Counted from the stretch's first letter, positions 34,865-47,945 are shown. The stretch is 64,000 nucleotides of DNA from Acanthochromis polyacanthus (GCF_021347895.1 NC_067122.1:10033983-10097982); one strand, 5' to 3'. A program made the numbers and translations. The notes: generated by a model from the letters alone, not told the origin.

Positions 34865-35905
34865 TCCTTATCATAAATTTTTTGATAGCGCCACAGCCTT
34901 TATGGTATGGATTTAACAACATGAAAGCTGAAGACATTTCTTCGAAATTTTTGTCCATGTAGGCATAATTGCATCACAAAATATCTGCAAATTTGTCGGC
35001 TGAACTTTCATGCTGCAAATCTCTTCCACCACATCTCAAAGCTTTTGTGGTGGATTCTGATCTGGTAACTGGACAGACCACTGACGTCTACTGAACTAAC
35101 TTCCAACTAACTAATTTCCTAAAACCAGTTTGTGATGATTTTAAGATGTGACATGGTGGAAGATGCTGCAGGCTGCATTAGAAGTTGGGTAGAGGGATGT
35201 TCAGCAATACAAGACTGTGATGTCTGAATGGTATTAAAGGGCCCAAAGTGTGCCAAGAAAACACTCCCCAGACCATTACACTGCCAGCAGCCTGGACCGT
35301 TGTCACAAGGCAGGTTTGGATTCTGCTAATGCCAAATTCCGACGAGACTATGTTTTTTCCAGTCTTCATCTGTCCAGTTTTGGTGAGCCTGTGCAACCTC
35401 GCTCTGATTTCTGTTCTTGGCTGATAGGAGTGAAATCCGACGTGGTCTTGCTGTTGTAGCCCATCTGCCTCAAAGTTTGACATGCTGTCTGGTCTGAGAC
35501 GCTTTTATGCTCACCACAGTTGTACAGAGTGTTTATCTAAGTTACCGTGGCCTTTCTGTCAGCTTCAACCAGTCTGGCCATTCTCCTCTGACCTCTTTCA
35601 TCAACAAGGCGTTTCCTGCTGTCTGTTGAGCTGCTGCTGCTCACTGGAGGGTTTTTGTTTTTCACACCAATATAAGTAAACTCAGGGGTTTGTTGTGCAT
35701 TAAAATCCCAGGAGATCAGTAGTTTCAGCAATACTCAAACCAATCTGTCCGGCATCAACAAACATGCCATGTTACTGAGATCACAGTGAAGCATTAACTG
35801 AAGTCGCTGACCCATATCGACATGATTTTAAGCACCGTCGGCTCATCATTGATTGACTGACTGTGTGTATAATTGGGTGTACATGTGCTCCTGATAGTGT
35901 TTTTT
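34865..35905 (-). pseudogene. Tc1/mariner-type transposase pseudogene and element remains
   Basis: On the minus strand, successive frames recover most of a roughly 330-residue Tc1-like transposase. In order they give an N-terminal helix-turn-helix part near 35775-35700; DERGQRRMARLVEADRKATV (about 35600-35545); SAKNRNQSEVAQAHQNWTDEDW (35432-35368, in a different frame); and GSVMVWGVFSWHTLGPL (about 35300-35247). A PCH.LKIITNWF block follows near 35155-35115 and C-terminal fragments reach about 34880. The protein cuts and pastes DNA between inverted repeats using a DDE/D triad, but the frame is broken many times and no intact triad can be assembled. The right flank (to about 35905) resembles the element's own end. 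Clear inverted repeats or TA duplications are not visible. Confidence 0.8.
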
Positions 35906-38572
35906 TTTTTTTAAAGAAAATGTAATTCAAATCAACTCAATGGATTCTTTATAGAACAGAGCTGCCATAAATGTTGAGCTTTGGACAGCCAAAGTCGAAG
36001 CTTAATGAAATAGACCTACATATATGCTAAACCAGCATTTAAAGTAATGTATTTTCCATCAACTGCCCACATACAACAGAAAATGCATATATGTAGCGGA
36101 CTGAGGAGCAGAACATTACAGAGAATCCACATACCTCTTCACAGAGCTGTAAATGTGGTAGCAAGCCATTTCAGAAGACAGTTAACTTCAAACGCTCTTC
36201 CTAATGGAATATCTACGTATTGGATGTTTACATCAGAACGACCGATCACAGACCTCGTGGAGACAACAGGACATTTCCTGCCTCCACAAGAGCCCGATAA
36301 AAGTCATAAAGTGCCATTTGAGGAAAACCCTAACCTCCGGAGATTCTTAACTATGACCTTCTGACCTTTCTACCTGACACCCAGAACTGCATTATAAAAA
36401 AAGACACATTGAGACTTTATCCTAAGCATATAGAGTTGAGTCTTATATTTGTTGCTATTGAATATACATGCTTGTGTTCTTATTCATGTTAAAAGTTTCT
36501 TTCATTTATCCTGAAATTCCACTGTTTGTATGCACATTTACACTTTTTACACCATCTCAGGAGATAAACATATTCTGTTTGGTATCATTCTAATCACCTA
36601 TTCTGTGTTATTTCAGATATGGGATCATCATAGATATTTAACAACTGTAGATGAACATTTAAGAAATTAAAAGCAAGTTCGAACTTAAAAGTAAAGCATC
36701 TGGCGTCTGACCTCTCCTGGACAGTGAAGTTTAATACCAGCCCTTGAGATGAACACATCCATGACTGGTTAGATGCTGATTTGAATTTGTCTCCAAAACT
36801 TTTTGCATCAAAGAACGTTATTTGAATGCAACTGGGGCTTACAAAAACTTAGGTCTTAACTTTAAACAGGGGCTCTTTCATGTTGGCTCAAAATTAAATT
36901 CTTGACTTTTAAGTGGGTTTTATTTTTACGTGTGTTCTGATTGCTTGTTTAAGATGCTTTTCTACAATTGAAGTTGGACTTCTTAATTTATATATTCACT
37001 GCAACAGTACGAGCATTGTCTTTATAACTATGCGCTTTGGCTCTTAGTTTTAAAGTGTTTTTATTTGGGCACACTTTTACAACGCAAACCTGCCAAAGTG
37101 CCTCCTTGTCCCTGCGTTCCTGAACCTACTCATCAGGCAGATCTTCATAATTTCACATCCTGCAGCGGCCTCCCACTCCCTCATACAAAGGCTACAGAAA
37201 TATCATTTTCCTTCTGCTAAACGGGTATATTTACAAATTATATTTGACTTTCCAATTCCAGCGTGATTGTAAATTCCTCACCTGTCTACCAACTCTTTCC
37301 AGTGACGATGACTGTTAATGAATTCGTTTGTTTACCTGTATTCATTGGTTCTCTGTGGTTTGTTCCGTCATTGTTCTTTCTTGTTTGTTGTAGCATTAGT
37401 TGATAAATCTTTGTGTATAATTATCGTTGGCTCTACTGTGAATTTCTTTGTTTGGGAACTGGAGGTCAATGAAATCAGAGTTCACGACTTTTGTCTATGA
37501 CACTGATCAGTACAAGCAGGTTTGATACATTTGTGATTATTCAAACTGAGATATTCTTGATAAAGGTCTCTTAGATGGCCTAGTTTATATATTTGTGTGG
37601 TGCCCCTGATAGATCAAAGTATATTTTATGCATATGTGGTGTGGCCATGTGCGACTACATTTCTGCTACACAGTTCATACATTTTGGCAAAATACAATTA
37701 TGGTTCCATGTATGAGGCTATTCATGCTACATATTTTATAGTACTCCCATGTAGGGCCATTTTTACTGCATATACCAATGTCATTGATAGTTACCTGCCA
37801 GTTTGCATGCTGTATAATCTAGAGAAACCTCAGGTAAATGCTTCTAGCCTTCACACACCGCCACAGTAGTGCTAGTGATCGTGCTGAGTTGTCAATCCCT
37901 TTTCAAGAAAAACTGAAGTGTTGTTTGAATGCTATCGTCGTGTAGCGACGCACCGTATTGCACCCCAGAGCTCAGCATGTTTCCTTAACCTACAGAATTA
38001 CCCCTTCACAAATACCTCACTGTGAGATACGGCACATAAAAGGCTGAGATAGAGGAGGGAAGAGATAAGGGCGAACAATTTTTAAGTTTAAAGCCCAAAT
38101 GTGGCCTGGGAGGTGGTTTATTCTGGGTGGGATCCTCTCTTTTTAAACTTGCCATGTCAAAAATATAATCCCTTTATCTCCAAACCATCGAGCAGATGTG
38201 TAATAGAAGGGGACTGAGGTATTGGTTTTGCAACAGTACTCTACCTATTATGTGCCATCAAACACATGCAACACTGGAATTGTCAGTGGCACATGAAAGA
38301 CCTTTTCTAAAAGCATTGCTTAAAGATGTTTACGGGCTTTTGTAATTCAGACATATAGTGTTTATATACGGGGCTGTGACTAGGAAATACAGAGAAACAG
38401 CATTCACAAATTGCAATATATATTTCCGGCACAACACAATTTTACTTGAACATTTTTCCACAAAATTCTTAAAGAACAAATTGCGAATAACAGAATGACA
38501 TCTGAATAAAAGCTTTCTTTTTTCTTATTTCTGTACATTCAGCTTTCATTTCACACTTTCAGGCATATGGGT
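35906..38572. other. Unique sequence, no gene seen
   Basis: A short T run borders the Tc1 remnant. No gene, RNA or repeat was recognised. ORFs of 60-105 codons are without motifs. Confidence 0.5.
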
Positions 38573-38656
38573 TCTGTAAAGCGTCTTGAGACAATTTGAC
38601 TGTAATTGACGCTATATAAATAAAATTGAATTGAATTCAGTTGAATTGAATTGAAC
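38573..38656 (+). mobile_element. LINE 3' tail fragment with TTGAA repeats
   Basis: TTCTGTAAAGCGTCTTGAGA, a GACGCTATATAAATAAAAT block and TTGAA pentamer repeats form the 3' end typical of L2-like LINEs in fish. Only the last 84 bp are present, the usual result of 5' truncation during target-primed reverse transcription. One pentamer is altered to TTCAG. Confidence 0.75.
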
Positions 38657-40610
38657 TTTCTAAAAATTCTGCATAGCAACTACAGCATAGCTACCCTTAA
38701 GAAAAGACTGGGGCTTAGGTAAATATATTTGAGCAATATTGACTTTATTTTTTCTGTCAACAAACAAAAGTTTAGCTTCCATTCAGCGGTTCACGGGCAA
38801 AAATGTACCATTTTTGGCCTAGTTTGTATCTAATGTCAGTACTGTAAAGCTAATTTGGCATTCCCAGGAGGAATTTTGGTCATCTGGCTTCACTTAGTCC
38901 ATAAAAGCAGTCACACTGAAAGAAAAAAAAAATAAAAATCACACAATGCTGGTTGTCAACTTGATAAGTAAACCCATCGTTTCTGAATCTAGCTATGAAC
39001 CGGTTCATTTTAAAAGGACAGTATGGGCACCAGAGGACCAATCTCAAACATGAACACCCCTAGAGATGCATGTTCCCCACAAATCCCAGAACTCAAATCC
39101 TAAACCAGCATGAGGAATTTAGAGTATAATACAGGCTAAAAGCAACACTGCTGTTGCAGCCAAATCCAGGAAGGTAATCAGGCAAAAAACAAAAAACTGC
39201 AAACGGTGCGAATGTTTGATATTGTCAGCTAATAGGCTTATTAGTATCACTGCATCATCATTCAGGCACTATAATTACAGGTATGTACATCATTAAATTA
39301 TTTTCATTCTAAGATGCAGCCTATAGGCCTTACTACTAGCCTTACTGTTTCACCTGCAATCCTGGTGGTGTTAAATGGTCTTGGGAAAGGGTAAAGAATA
39401 TAAAAACATCATTCAAACCAGTAAGTAGGCTTACTGCAGATCTTACAAGGTCAGCAAGTACAAGGCCTTAGCGCTTTAATCAGCCTCCAGTTTCTTATAA
39501 CTTTCCACTATGAGGCTTAAAGAACAATAGTTTTAAAATTTTTGCCAGCCAACTGACAAGAAATAAAAGCAAGGAAGACTGAATTCCCTCCCACTGAGAC
39601 ACTACTTTATCTCAAATATTTGCTTCTTAGGAAAGCCAAAGGTTTTAGGTGGCCTCCCTGTAAGAAATAAACCACCATCAGCACAATGGAAACCAGAGTT
39701 AAACCTGAAGTTACCTCGCTAACTCCAAATCCTGCTCACAAAACAGCTGTACTCTAAAACTCTGTTTCATTTTTGTTTACACTATACAACAAAAAGCAAG
39801 TAGTCTACACTCCTTTACAAATCACTAAAATGTTACATCACTAATGATTTTACCAACTTACACTAATTGCACTATTTTTTTTTAAGTTAAAGTGTAGAGT
39901 ATTGGATCTTATCTATAATTAAAAAAACAATAGATTCAGGACAGTACTCTGAAAACCCAACTCCAAAGCCACAAAAATGAGTACACCTGTGACCACAGTG
40001 ACAAAGGTCATAGCACAATAATGTAATTAACTGGATAAAAAAGGTTGCAATGCATCTTGTGAACACCACAGCTTTCCCACTTTTGGCCTGGTTTGTGTCT
40101 AATGGCTCCACGTAGGAAAGAATTCAAATCTTCATAATGACGGGGGGGCGGTGTGTCAGATGATCAGAAACGACTGAACATAAAAAAGAACACAGTTGCA
40201 GCATAAGCAGAGCCATGCTAACAAAAGCAGACGCCAAGTGTTTCTGAGTTGGCACAAGATTGAGTGGAAACATATTTTAGTGACTGCTCAGTGTGAGGGG
40301 CAGTGAATGAAGTCTGTAAATAGTGTCCAAAAGGAAAACCATGAGTTTCAAAACGCTACAAATCGGAGATAAATTCGTTTGGATGACATGGGACGCAGAA
40401 TGTTTGCTGTGCATCTAGCCAGCACTACTATATGAGCTGAGCCATGGTGGAGGGGGTGTGCTGAGTGATACTGAAAGAAAAGATGACTCCTGGTCTAAAG
40501 AGCTTGGCTGGAGAGGACGTTTTCCCACATGATAACGATAAGAAACACACTGCAAACATCGCATTAAAATTACAAAGGAAGAAAAAAGAAGATAAACCCA
40601 ACCTGGTCAA
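38657..40610. other. Unique sequence, no gene seen
   Basis: No recognisable gene or repeat. A G7 run lies at 40141-40148. Confidence 0.5.
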
Positions 40611-40685
40611 GTACGTCACCTGACTCAAATGCAGTAGAACCACTCTGGAGTATTTAAAGTGGAGGGCAGAACAGACTGGAGTGGA
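40611..40685 (+). promoter_or_regulatory. Candidate TATA promoter with CRE- and AP-1-like sites
   Basis: Within 75 bp lie a CRE-like TACGTCAC (40612-40619), a perfect AP-1 site TGACTCA (40621-40627) and a TATA-like TATTTAAAG (40651-40659), in the order and spacing of an inducible vertebrate promoter. A start site would be expected about 30 bp downstream of the TATA word, near 40682. Downstream lies a short ORF ending in a consensus splice donor. Each motif alone could be chance; the combination is what makes the call worth recording. Confidence 0.35.
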
Positions 40686-40790
40686 GGAAGGGCAACAATG
40701 TTCCTCCCAGCAAAGAGCAGCTTGAAAAGAATCATCTGTGAGGAGTGACAGATCATTTCTCTGCTGATTTGTGCAAGAGTGGCATCAACC

Positions 40791-40817
40791 ATGCCCGGGA
40801 GCATTAAATCTGTCATC
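40791..40817 (+). CDS. Possible first coding exon (nine codons) of an unknown gene
   Basis: ATG in the context CAACCATGC opens nine codons (MPGSIKSVI) that run directly into GTAAGTA, a consensus splice donor at 40818-40824, leaving phase 0. A TATA promoter candidate lies about 130 bp upstream. The leader would contain an upstream ORF of 16 codons (40698-40748). Very short first coding exons are typical of genes for small secreted proteins, where the intron interrupts the signal peptide, but no signal peptide can be judged from nine residues. I could not find a matching second exon: the good acceptor at 41385 leads in phase 0 to a stop after three codons. Not recognised; may be chance. Confidence 0.22.
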
Positions 40818-40823
40818 GTAAGT

Positions 40824-42115
40824 AAAGGCACATGCACAACACATGAAACAATGAAATGATGGTATCCTATTAATGATGATTAGGACCATTCTGTGGCATT
40901 GACGCTGCACTTCAGGGGCCCATAACTGTCTATTTAACGTGTTTGTATTCAAGCAGACAGAGTAGGAACAAATACCTTACAGTTTCAGTCAAAAATACAA
41001 CAGTTAATTTAAAATGATGCACTTCTGAGCAAAAAATATTGTTTTAGTGATGTGTCACATGCAGGTTTTGCTTATTTTTTGCTGTACATGGTGTTGTCAA
41101 AAGCGATTTCTACCTATATTAATGAAAGCAGACAACCTTAAGCAGCATTACAAACCCACCTGACTACTGTGTGGCAAGGTTTAGCTTTACTGAAGCAGTG
41201 TGTAGTGACAAAGCTGTGTGAACTCACCGCTGAGACTGCTAAGAACAGCAAACCTGTGCACTTGATTCTTGGATTCAACTTGTCCTTGTCACGTCAACAC
41301 AAGCACCACTGCAAGTTCATTTAAAATAGCCCTTAATTTCATAAATTATCAGTTTAATGCAACCTACAGCTGTTTTCTTTTTAGGAAGAGGCTTGAAAAC
41401 ACTTGAAATACATGATACATTCAGAGATCCAGAGCGAGGCAAACATAGTACTTTAACCTCCCAGCAGTTGTTTCTAGAAAGCGTTTACATGGAGATTCTG
41501 AGCTGTTGCTGGTGTGATGAGAGATCTGTGTTGATGTTGAGGGCACCTTTCTGTGATCAGACCACAGACGACTACAGTAGGGAACAAATCGGGCTCCCTC
41601 AGCAGAGAAAAATGAACATGGCCTAAGCATATAATGTCTCTTCTATACTGGGATGCAGCTGTTATTATGTAATAAGAAAAGAAGCAGCGTGAGCTGTGCG
41701 TGTGCAGACGTGGGTATTTGGCATAAATTAGGCAAGCTATAGCAATTTCCGAGGCAGATAATTGGACATGGACTTATGCCACGGGTTGGCCAAAGCCCCT
41801 GGAGCTCGGAACTCATTTGCTGGGATGCAGAACACCTTTTCAGGGTCACAGTGTGGAAAATCTCCCTCTTACCAACATGCACACACACATGCATCAGGCC
41901 TTACACTGGCTCCTTGCGTTCTATCTGATATGAGTTAATTTTACATGAGATTAACTTCTTCGTTGCAGAAATGCACTTAGATTTTCTGGGCTAAAGGTTA
42001 GATTTGCGTCAAGGTTGTTTAATACTGAGGAGATTGAGAAACTGCTCGCAAGATGTTATCTTTCATCGTGAATTTTCCAAACTTGAAATTGATCGGCTCA
42101 TGTCAACTGCTAAGC
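40824..42115. other. Unique sequence, no gene seen
   Basis: A splice-acceptor-like tract ends near 41385 (TTTTCTTTTTAG) and opens an 80-codon frame in one phase (41387-41626), without motifs and out of phase with the candidate exon upstream. Nothing else is recognised. Confidence 0.45.
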
Positions 42116-42123
42116 ATTTAACT
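42116..42123. repeat. hAT target duplication, left
   Basis: ATTTAACT, matching ATTTAAAT at 42895-42902 in seven of eight positions. Confidence 0.75.
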
Positions 42124-42894
42124 CAGGGGTGTCAAACTCATTTTCGTTCAGGGGCCACATACAGCCCAACTTGATCTCAAGTGGGTCAGACCACGAAAAT
42201 CATAACATAATAACTTATAAATCACCACAACTCAAAATGTTTCCCTTTGATTTAGTGCAAAAAGGCACAAGTAGACTCCGAAAATGTTGCCAGAAAAATA
42301 AGTAAAGAAAAATAAGTGCAGTTTCAACAATATTCAATTTATTATTCACGCACGCGCATTGCAACCTAGAGATCACAGTGTTTCTACAAAGGCACAACAC
42401 ATTCAGTTATCTGGAACTGAACAGTATAGTATTTTACTTTGTGATCAAAATAACTTGTCAAGACATTCAGTTCCACATCTGTGTAGCAATCCTGACCACC
42501 TGAATTGATACATTGCACCACACAAACTGAAGTGGGAACTATCAAGGTAAGGGTTAAGTTATCCCACTGCCTTATAAATGTCTTAAATCTATACATAAAA
42601 GTTGTGGCAGTGCACTAACAATATGGCATTAAAGCTGCTGATTGACTTTATATTGCACAATGATCAATGTCTGTCTAAATAGTTCCACAGAAAGTATTCA
42701 TTTTCAGAGAACTATAGTCTTTATGGTGCAAAAGTGTCTGAAGCAGCACTTTAGATCAAGTACAGTTACTCACTATTTAATTCTTCTCCCAAAATTTAGC
42801 ATCTTTTTTACATATCGCAAAGCCATCCCACGGACCATATTGGACCTTGTGGCGGGCTGGTTTTGGTCTGAAGGGCGTCTGTTTGACACCCCAG
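42124..42894. mobile_element. Non-autonomous hAT-type DNA transposon
   Basis: The left end CAGGGGTGTCAAAC and the right end GTTTGACACCCCAG are inverted repeats with a single mismatch, at the second base from the end. The CAGGGGTGTCAAACTCA end is characteristic of a hAT family widespread in vertebrates. An 8-bp flanking duplication (seven of eight identical) fits hAT integration. The 771-bp interior holds no transposase frame, so it depended on a transposase made elsewhere. Strand cannot be assigned. The mutated right end and duplication show that the insertion is not recent. Confidence 0.88.
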
Positions 42895-42902
42895 ATTTAA
42901 AT
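42895..42902. repeat. hAT target duplication, right
   Basis: ATTTAAAT, the partner of 42116-42123 with one substitution. Confidence 0.75.
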
Positions 42903-45900
42903 AACATTGTGAACAGTATATAAAATAGAAATACAATCTTAACTTCCATCACAATCACAACATGTGACCACAACCTCTGTAGGTAAAATACTTACAAATG
43001 ATCATATTTCAGAGGCGATACAGTTACAAGGTTGCAGTTTGAGGTTCAAGTGTGCTATCCTGTGAGCCCAGTCAATTTGCCTGTGCTATGCCCCATAAAC
43101 CAACAGAGAAAGTTATTTTTAGTGCATCAAAAGACGGTGAACATCTATTCATCACAGCAGCGTTGTCTCCTCGGAGTGCCCTTCCTCTTAATAGCATCGC
43201 TCAAACTTCTTCGTCTTATGCGTAGGTAAGTAGCAGATGCAGTGACCTGTAGTGAAGTTTTCCTTTCACATCGTCTAACTGTTGAACCTTTATTGAGTGG
43301 ATGTGTCCTTTTGACATAAAGGATACAGAGCCCAGTAACACAAGAAAGAACTTCAGGTCCTTGTTTTTTTCTTAAGGAAATGCAGAGGTGGCCTTCTGAG
43401 AGAGGTCTGCCTTGTCCATTGGTTTATGTAACTGCCATTTGGAGAAATATCACTCTGTGGATTTAGTGAGGCTGAGCCTTTGTAATCCTCAGCACAGATA
43501 CTTTTACAAATCCCGTATTTAATTAGATTTTCCCATTTAGTAATTTGCAGTCAGAAGCCTAATTCCTGCATAATGCCTACAGTGAGACTGTATTCCTGGC
43601 AAGCCCCTGGATTGCGTCCTATGTTCTACTTCAGTGTGTAATGGTCCACGTAGTTCAATTTCACCTCAAATATCCTTTTGGTTGCTCGAGCTTAACAGAA
43701 CAGCAGTGGGCTTACCAGATGTATTCTTCTCTTTATCAGAAGATCAGTGTTACACAGGGGTGCACTTCGTTATTTGAGCAGCTTCGGAAATTAAAGTGGA
43801 TGTTTCACGTTTGTAGGACAAGTGAGGAGTAACTCAAAAAGACAAAAACATATAATACTATAAAGTAGTCTTGAAGTCTATGTCCCTTTTATAATGTATG
43901 ATGGAATTAATGCTGGAATAACAATCTTTATAAAGACTTAAAGCTTTAAAATGTAAATAGTGTGTTCAACACTTGCTGGATATTTTGTATATGTGATTGA
44001 TTTGTTAGTGTTTGCGAAGATATTTAGTGCCGCGATCAGTTTCACATAAAACGTGTTATTATTGCTAATCTGTTTACACAACTTCTTTTCATAATTCAGC
44101 AATAATTCAACTTTTTATCTGGCTTACATGTGCCACCTCTGACTATACTAAGCAGTTGGTTGTGTGTTTGGTTGTGTGTGGCTCTGGTGTTCTCTGTTTC
44201 ACCTGTAACCAAACCCAGCACTGCAACTTTTAGCACTGCACTAATTTAAGATACTAAACCAGAGCAGGGGAAAACTTCTTATTTTCCGCTTCTGTTAGGT
44301 TTCCCTTTAGCCTTATTTCTAGACCTCTAGTGCTGCAGTGACGGCTAAATAACGGTGACCTGTCACTAACATTTAAAATTCCACCCTCCAGTCAGGTCCT
44401 ATGTTTTCCTATAAAGCGTCCGGCGAACATTTGAGGATATTTTCACCATCCACATATTCAAATTTGGAAGAAACTTTAATTTTATTAACACAAAAAATAT
44501 TTTTAAAAATAAGCAAAGTTACTTTTGTTTATTTATTTCCACAGAAAACATCCACTTATTAATTCTTCTCATTTTAATGGTTATGTTTGTGCAATTAAAA
44601 CTCTTGTTTATGGTCAAACAAACACTGTAATCTTAAATATAAAACAGAAAATGGTCTATTGAAGCATGACACTGGATGCTAAAAGAAATAATTAGTGCTG
44701 CTAGACATCAATATATCCTGTGATGAGTTCAGTCATAGTTTGTGGACATGTATCAGCAGAGATTTGTACGTAGTTTGAAATATTGGAGAAGCAGGAACTA
44801 AGATAATTAATATCATGCTTTGCTATAACCAATAATTCTGTATTATTTCATTATTTTTTAATACTTTTTTCTCCTATATTGTTGCCTGTAGGTCAGTTCT
44901 CTTGGTTTAAGTTAGGTTATTAGGTTATTAGGGTTATTATACAGACACATGATACTATTTACTTTACTTTACTGTTTACTATTCATGTGTGTACTTGTGG
45001 TATATGTGTATCATGGTAATTATCATCAGGTACACATTTGTTTGTCACATTGCCAATGAATGCCACAAGGAACACTAAACTCTGCCATTCAATAACAAGA
45101 GAGCATCCACTGTCATATCATGACTTTTTATGTGGACTATTAAATTGGTTTTATTGATTTTCTGACAAACTGTGTGGTTAATTACACCTTGTGTTCCTAA
45201 AGGGACTCCTGACAACCCAGCTCCTGATCACATAATTACACATACGATTCACAGAGTCAACAGCTATCGGCGCTTGACTGTTTCTAAAATCCAAACTCAT
45301 CCAGATGCTGAGTAGCTGCAATTGATTTGATTTAACATAAGCTGTGATTTATACAATCAGAAAACATTCTTGCTCATTTTTTACATTAAAATACCAGTAA
45401 ACACTATATCAGCACCATCTATTAGCCATAATTCACTATTGATTTTTTTTCATTTCAGCTTGCTCTTTTTTTTTTTTAAATCAATGACATTTTGAGAATA
45501 AAATAGTTTGAGGGATTAGACCCAGGGTGCAGCTTCATCGAAAAATGCCCCAGACGCAAGTAAAACAAAACACTCTCTTCAGTCAGTGCTAGAGATGAAC
45601 ATGTCTCTAAACACTTTGCCATGGCATGCTTGAACACTAATTTTTTTTCCTCAAGGCCACCTTTTGACAGTTTCCCTTTTCAAAGCAATGGTGCGAATGG
45701 AAAGTCGGCGCTGCTATGTAAATAATGAACACAGCGAAATTAGACATTGCTGGATGCACCTGCTTAAAGGGCAACTTTATTCTTTCAGCTAGCTAATAGA
45801 CTGAACATTTCTGATTGTGAAGGCAGTTGAGAGATAACCTTTAAACACGGTGAATCGCTCCTGATGAAGCAGGTGAAATTTAGGGTACATACATGCGCTC

Positions 45901-46124
45901 TTGTAATTGGATTCATACTGCAGGCTTTAGAAAATAATGTGCACTGGACACTGTGCAGAATACAGAAACTCCTGTATTCTAAAGATAGGTAAAAGAAAGA
46001 ATGGATTCATTTCTTATTATGTATTAGAGTGGACTTCAATTCAAATCATGGTAAAGGTCATTTCATTATCTCTCACTTCATATAATCCCTCTGCATTCCA
46101 TACTTTTAGCATTGATATCTAAAA
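42903..46124. other. Unique sequence, no gene seen
   Basis: No gene recognised. It contains a three-unit TTAGGTTA tandem repeat (44912-44939). A high-complexity stretch at 45700-45900 looks like possible conserved noncoding sequence. Confidence 0.5.
44912..44939. repeat. TTAGGTTA octamer tandem repeat
   Basis: Three consecutive units with a one-G expansion in the last. It resembles but is not the vertebrate telomere hexamer. Confidence 0.7.
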
Positions 46125-46613
46125 CAGTTCAGCCAAAAATATTTAAACCACTGACAGTTTAAGTGAACAAATGCTGGTAATCCTTGGACTCTGATATTCA
46201 TGTCTAGAAATATGCTGACATATACCATCCACTTCAACATTGTTGCAGATGAAGGATACCACCAATGACAAAGGAACTCCCTGAAGGCAGCAGCCTTTTC
46301 CAGTACGACGATAAGCCCCATTACACCACCAAAACGGCTGAATAACGGTTTGAGGAACATAACAAAATGCTGAAGCCTTCCAGCTCCTCAGATCTCAATC
46401 TGATCGGGCATCCACAGCCAGATTTAGCCTGATTCATGGAGACCCCACCCAGAGAACCATAGGACTCAAAGGATCTGCTGTCAGCATCACAGTGTCAGAG
46501 ACCACAGGACACTCCCAGAGGTCCCCAATGGGTCAAAGCTGGTTTGGGGGCATTAAGGGGACATACACAATATGAGGCAGGTGGTTCTAATGTTGTGGTG
46601 ATGGGCGTACATC
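46125..46613 (+). mobile_element. Internally deleted Tc1-like transposon
   Basis: The left end (near CAGCCAAAAATATTTAAACC) and the reverse complement of the right end (ATCACCACAACATTAGAACC) form a degraded inverted repeat of a Tc1-like family common in fish. After about 120 bp of leader, the sequence jumps to the C-terminal third of the transposase. In fragments it reads LRNITKC, IHGDPTQRTIGLKGSAVSI and TYTI before the right end. An autonomous copy would be about three times as long, so roughly 1 kb of coding sequence is missing. Stops remain in what is left, and no activity is possible. Confidence 0.72.
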
Positions 46614-47930
46614 ACAGACAGGACATAGTCACAGCTTTGTTGGCAAAAATATGGTGAAAAGTAGTTCCCGATTTGCTCTGAATATTCATCCCCATGTCAC
46701 CAAAAGATTCATCCTAATCTATCAGCAACATAATGACAGATACCTGTAGAGAAGAAGCAGGTGAAGTATGTCTCATCTCAGCACTGTAAAGATTAATGGA
46801 AAAACCTGCATACAGCTCACAAAACGTATTTTCTAGATTGGTGGTTAGTTTTCCAAAAATACAGCTCTCACTGTGTTCCACTATAAGTTACAGATGCTTT
46901 TTTGAAATTTACTTTGGCCAGGCTTTGTCTTATACTGTAAAACCAAAGCTGCCTACCAGTGAATCACTGCTGGAAAAAAAAATAAAAATAAATTTAATGA
47001 GGTTGGGGATAATCCTTCTTGACAGACCCTTTTGTCACTGCAGCATGCTTTTGGTTACTGAAGTGAAGAAAGCAGCTTGTACACCACAGTAAGCGGCCCT
47101 CACTAACTCAGGGTTAGTTAAAGGTAATCTCTTGTAGAGATTAACACAAACAACAAGCGTCCACATAAGTGATCAGAAGATGCCATTTATTCCGCCGTCC
47201 CTAATGAAAACGGAATGCTGTCAGGTTTCTACGCTGTACTTTACAGGTGGGCTACAATATGCTGTGTTTCCTCTACCTAGCTACCCCTGTGTCCGCTACA
47301 TCCACTGGTGCGCTCAAGCTGTGGCCACACCAGATTTCACTTCCCTTTTATATCTATATGGAACAGGTTGAAACATATTAGCTTTGCACAGTTCATTCGA
47401 TTGAACTTCAGCATCACAAAGCTCTTCAGTGTTCAGCCAGTTTGAGAGAGGGGGTTGATCTCTTTTCACAAAGGATGGTTTATAATTCCGTTCATCATAG
47501 CTGGCATTGTCCTGCACAGCAAAATAACACAAGCAGATAAAAAAAAGGGATGCCACAGCAAGTACCCACCATCCATACTAGCGCTTGTCCGTGGTGTATA
47601 ATGTAAAAATCAACACAAGAATACAAGCATTTAAAAACTTTGAAAAATACAAAAAAAAATCAGAAAACATCAATGCATGCTAGCACATTTCTTCCTTGGG
47701 GTGTTGTTCCAGACTATGAACTCAAACCAGTAAATTCTTAATTCCACTCACCTGAGCAGACGTAAAACCCAGTACATGTAAACACATATTTGCCTCCGAC
47801 AGGGATGGTTTTAATGAAGGAAAAAATCAGTAATTTTTCTCTGAAATAGATCAAAAATCAAGACATGGAACATGGAAATGTATTCCTTGGGGCTATTTAA
47901 CTCATGAATGCAATTTGCACTGGAAGCTAC

Positions 47931-47945
47931 TTTTTTTTTTTTTTT
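47931..47945. repeat. Poly(T) run
   Basis: Fifteen consecutive T. Confidence 0.9.

Noticed and set aside
41387..41626. Acceptor-led frame as second exon of the 40.79-kb candidate
   Set aside because: In the phase required by the 40817 donor it stops after three codons; the open phase is incompatible.
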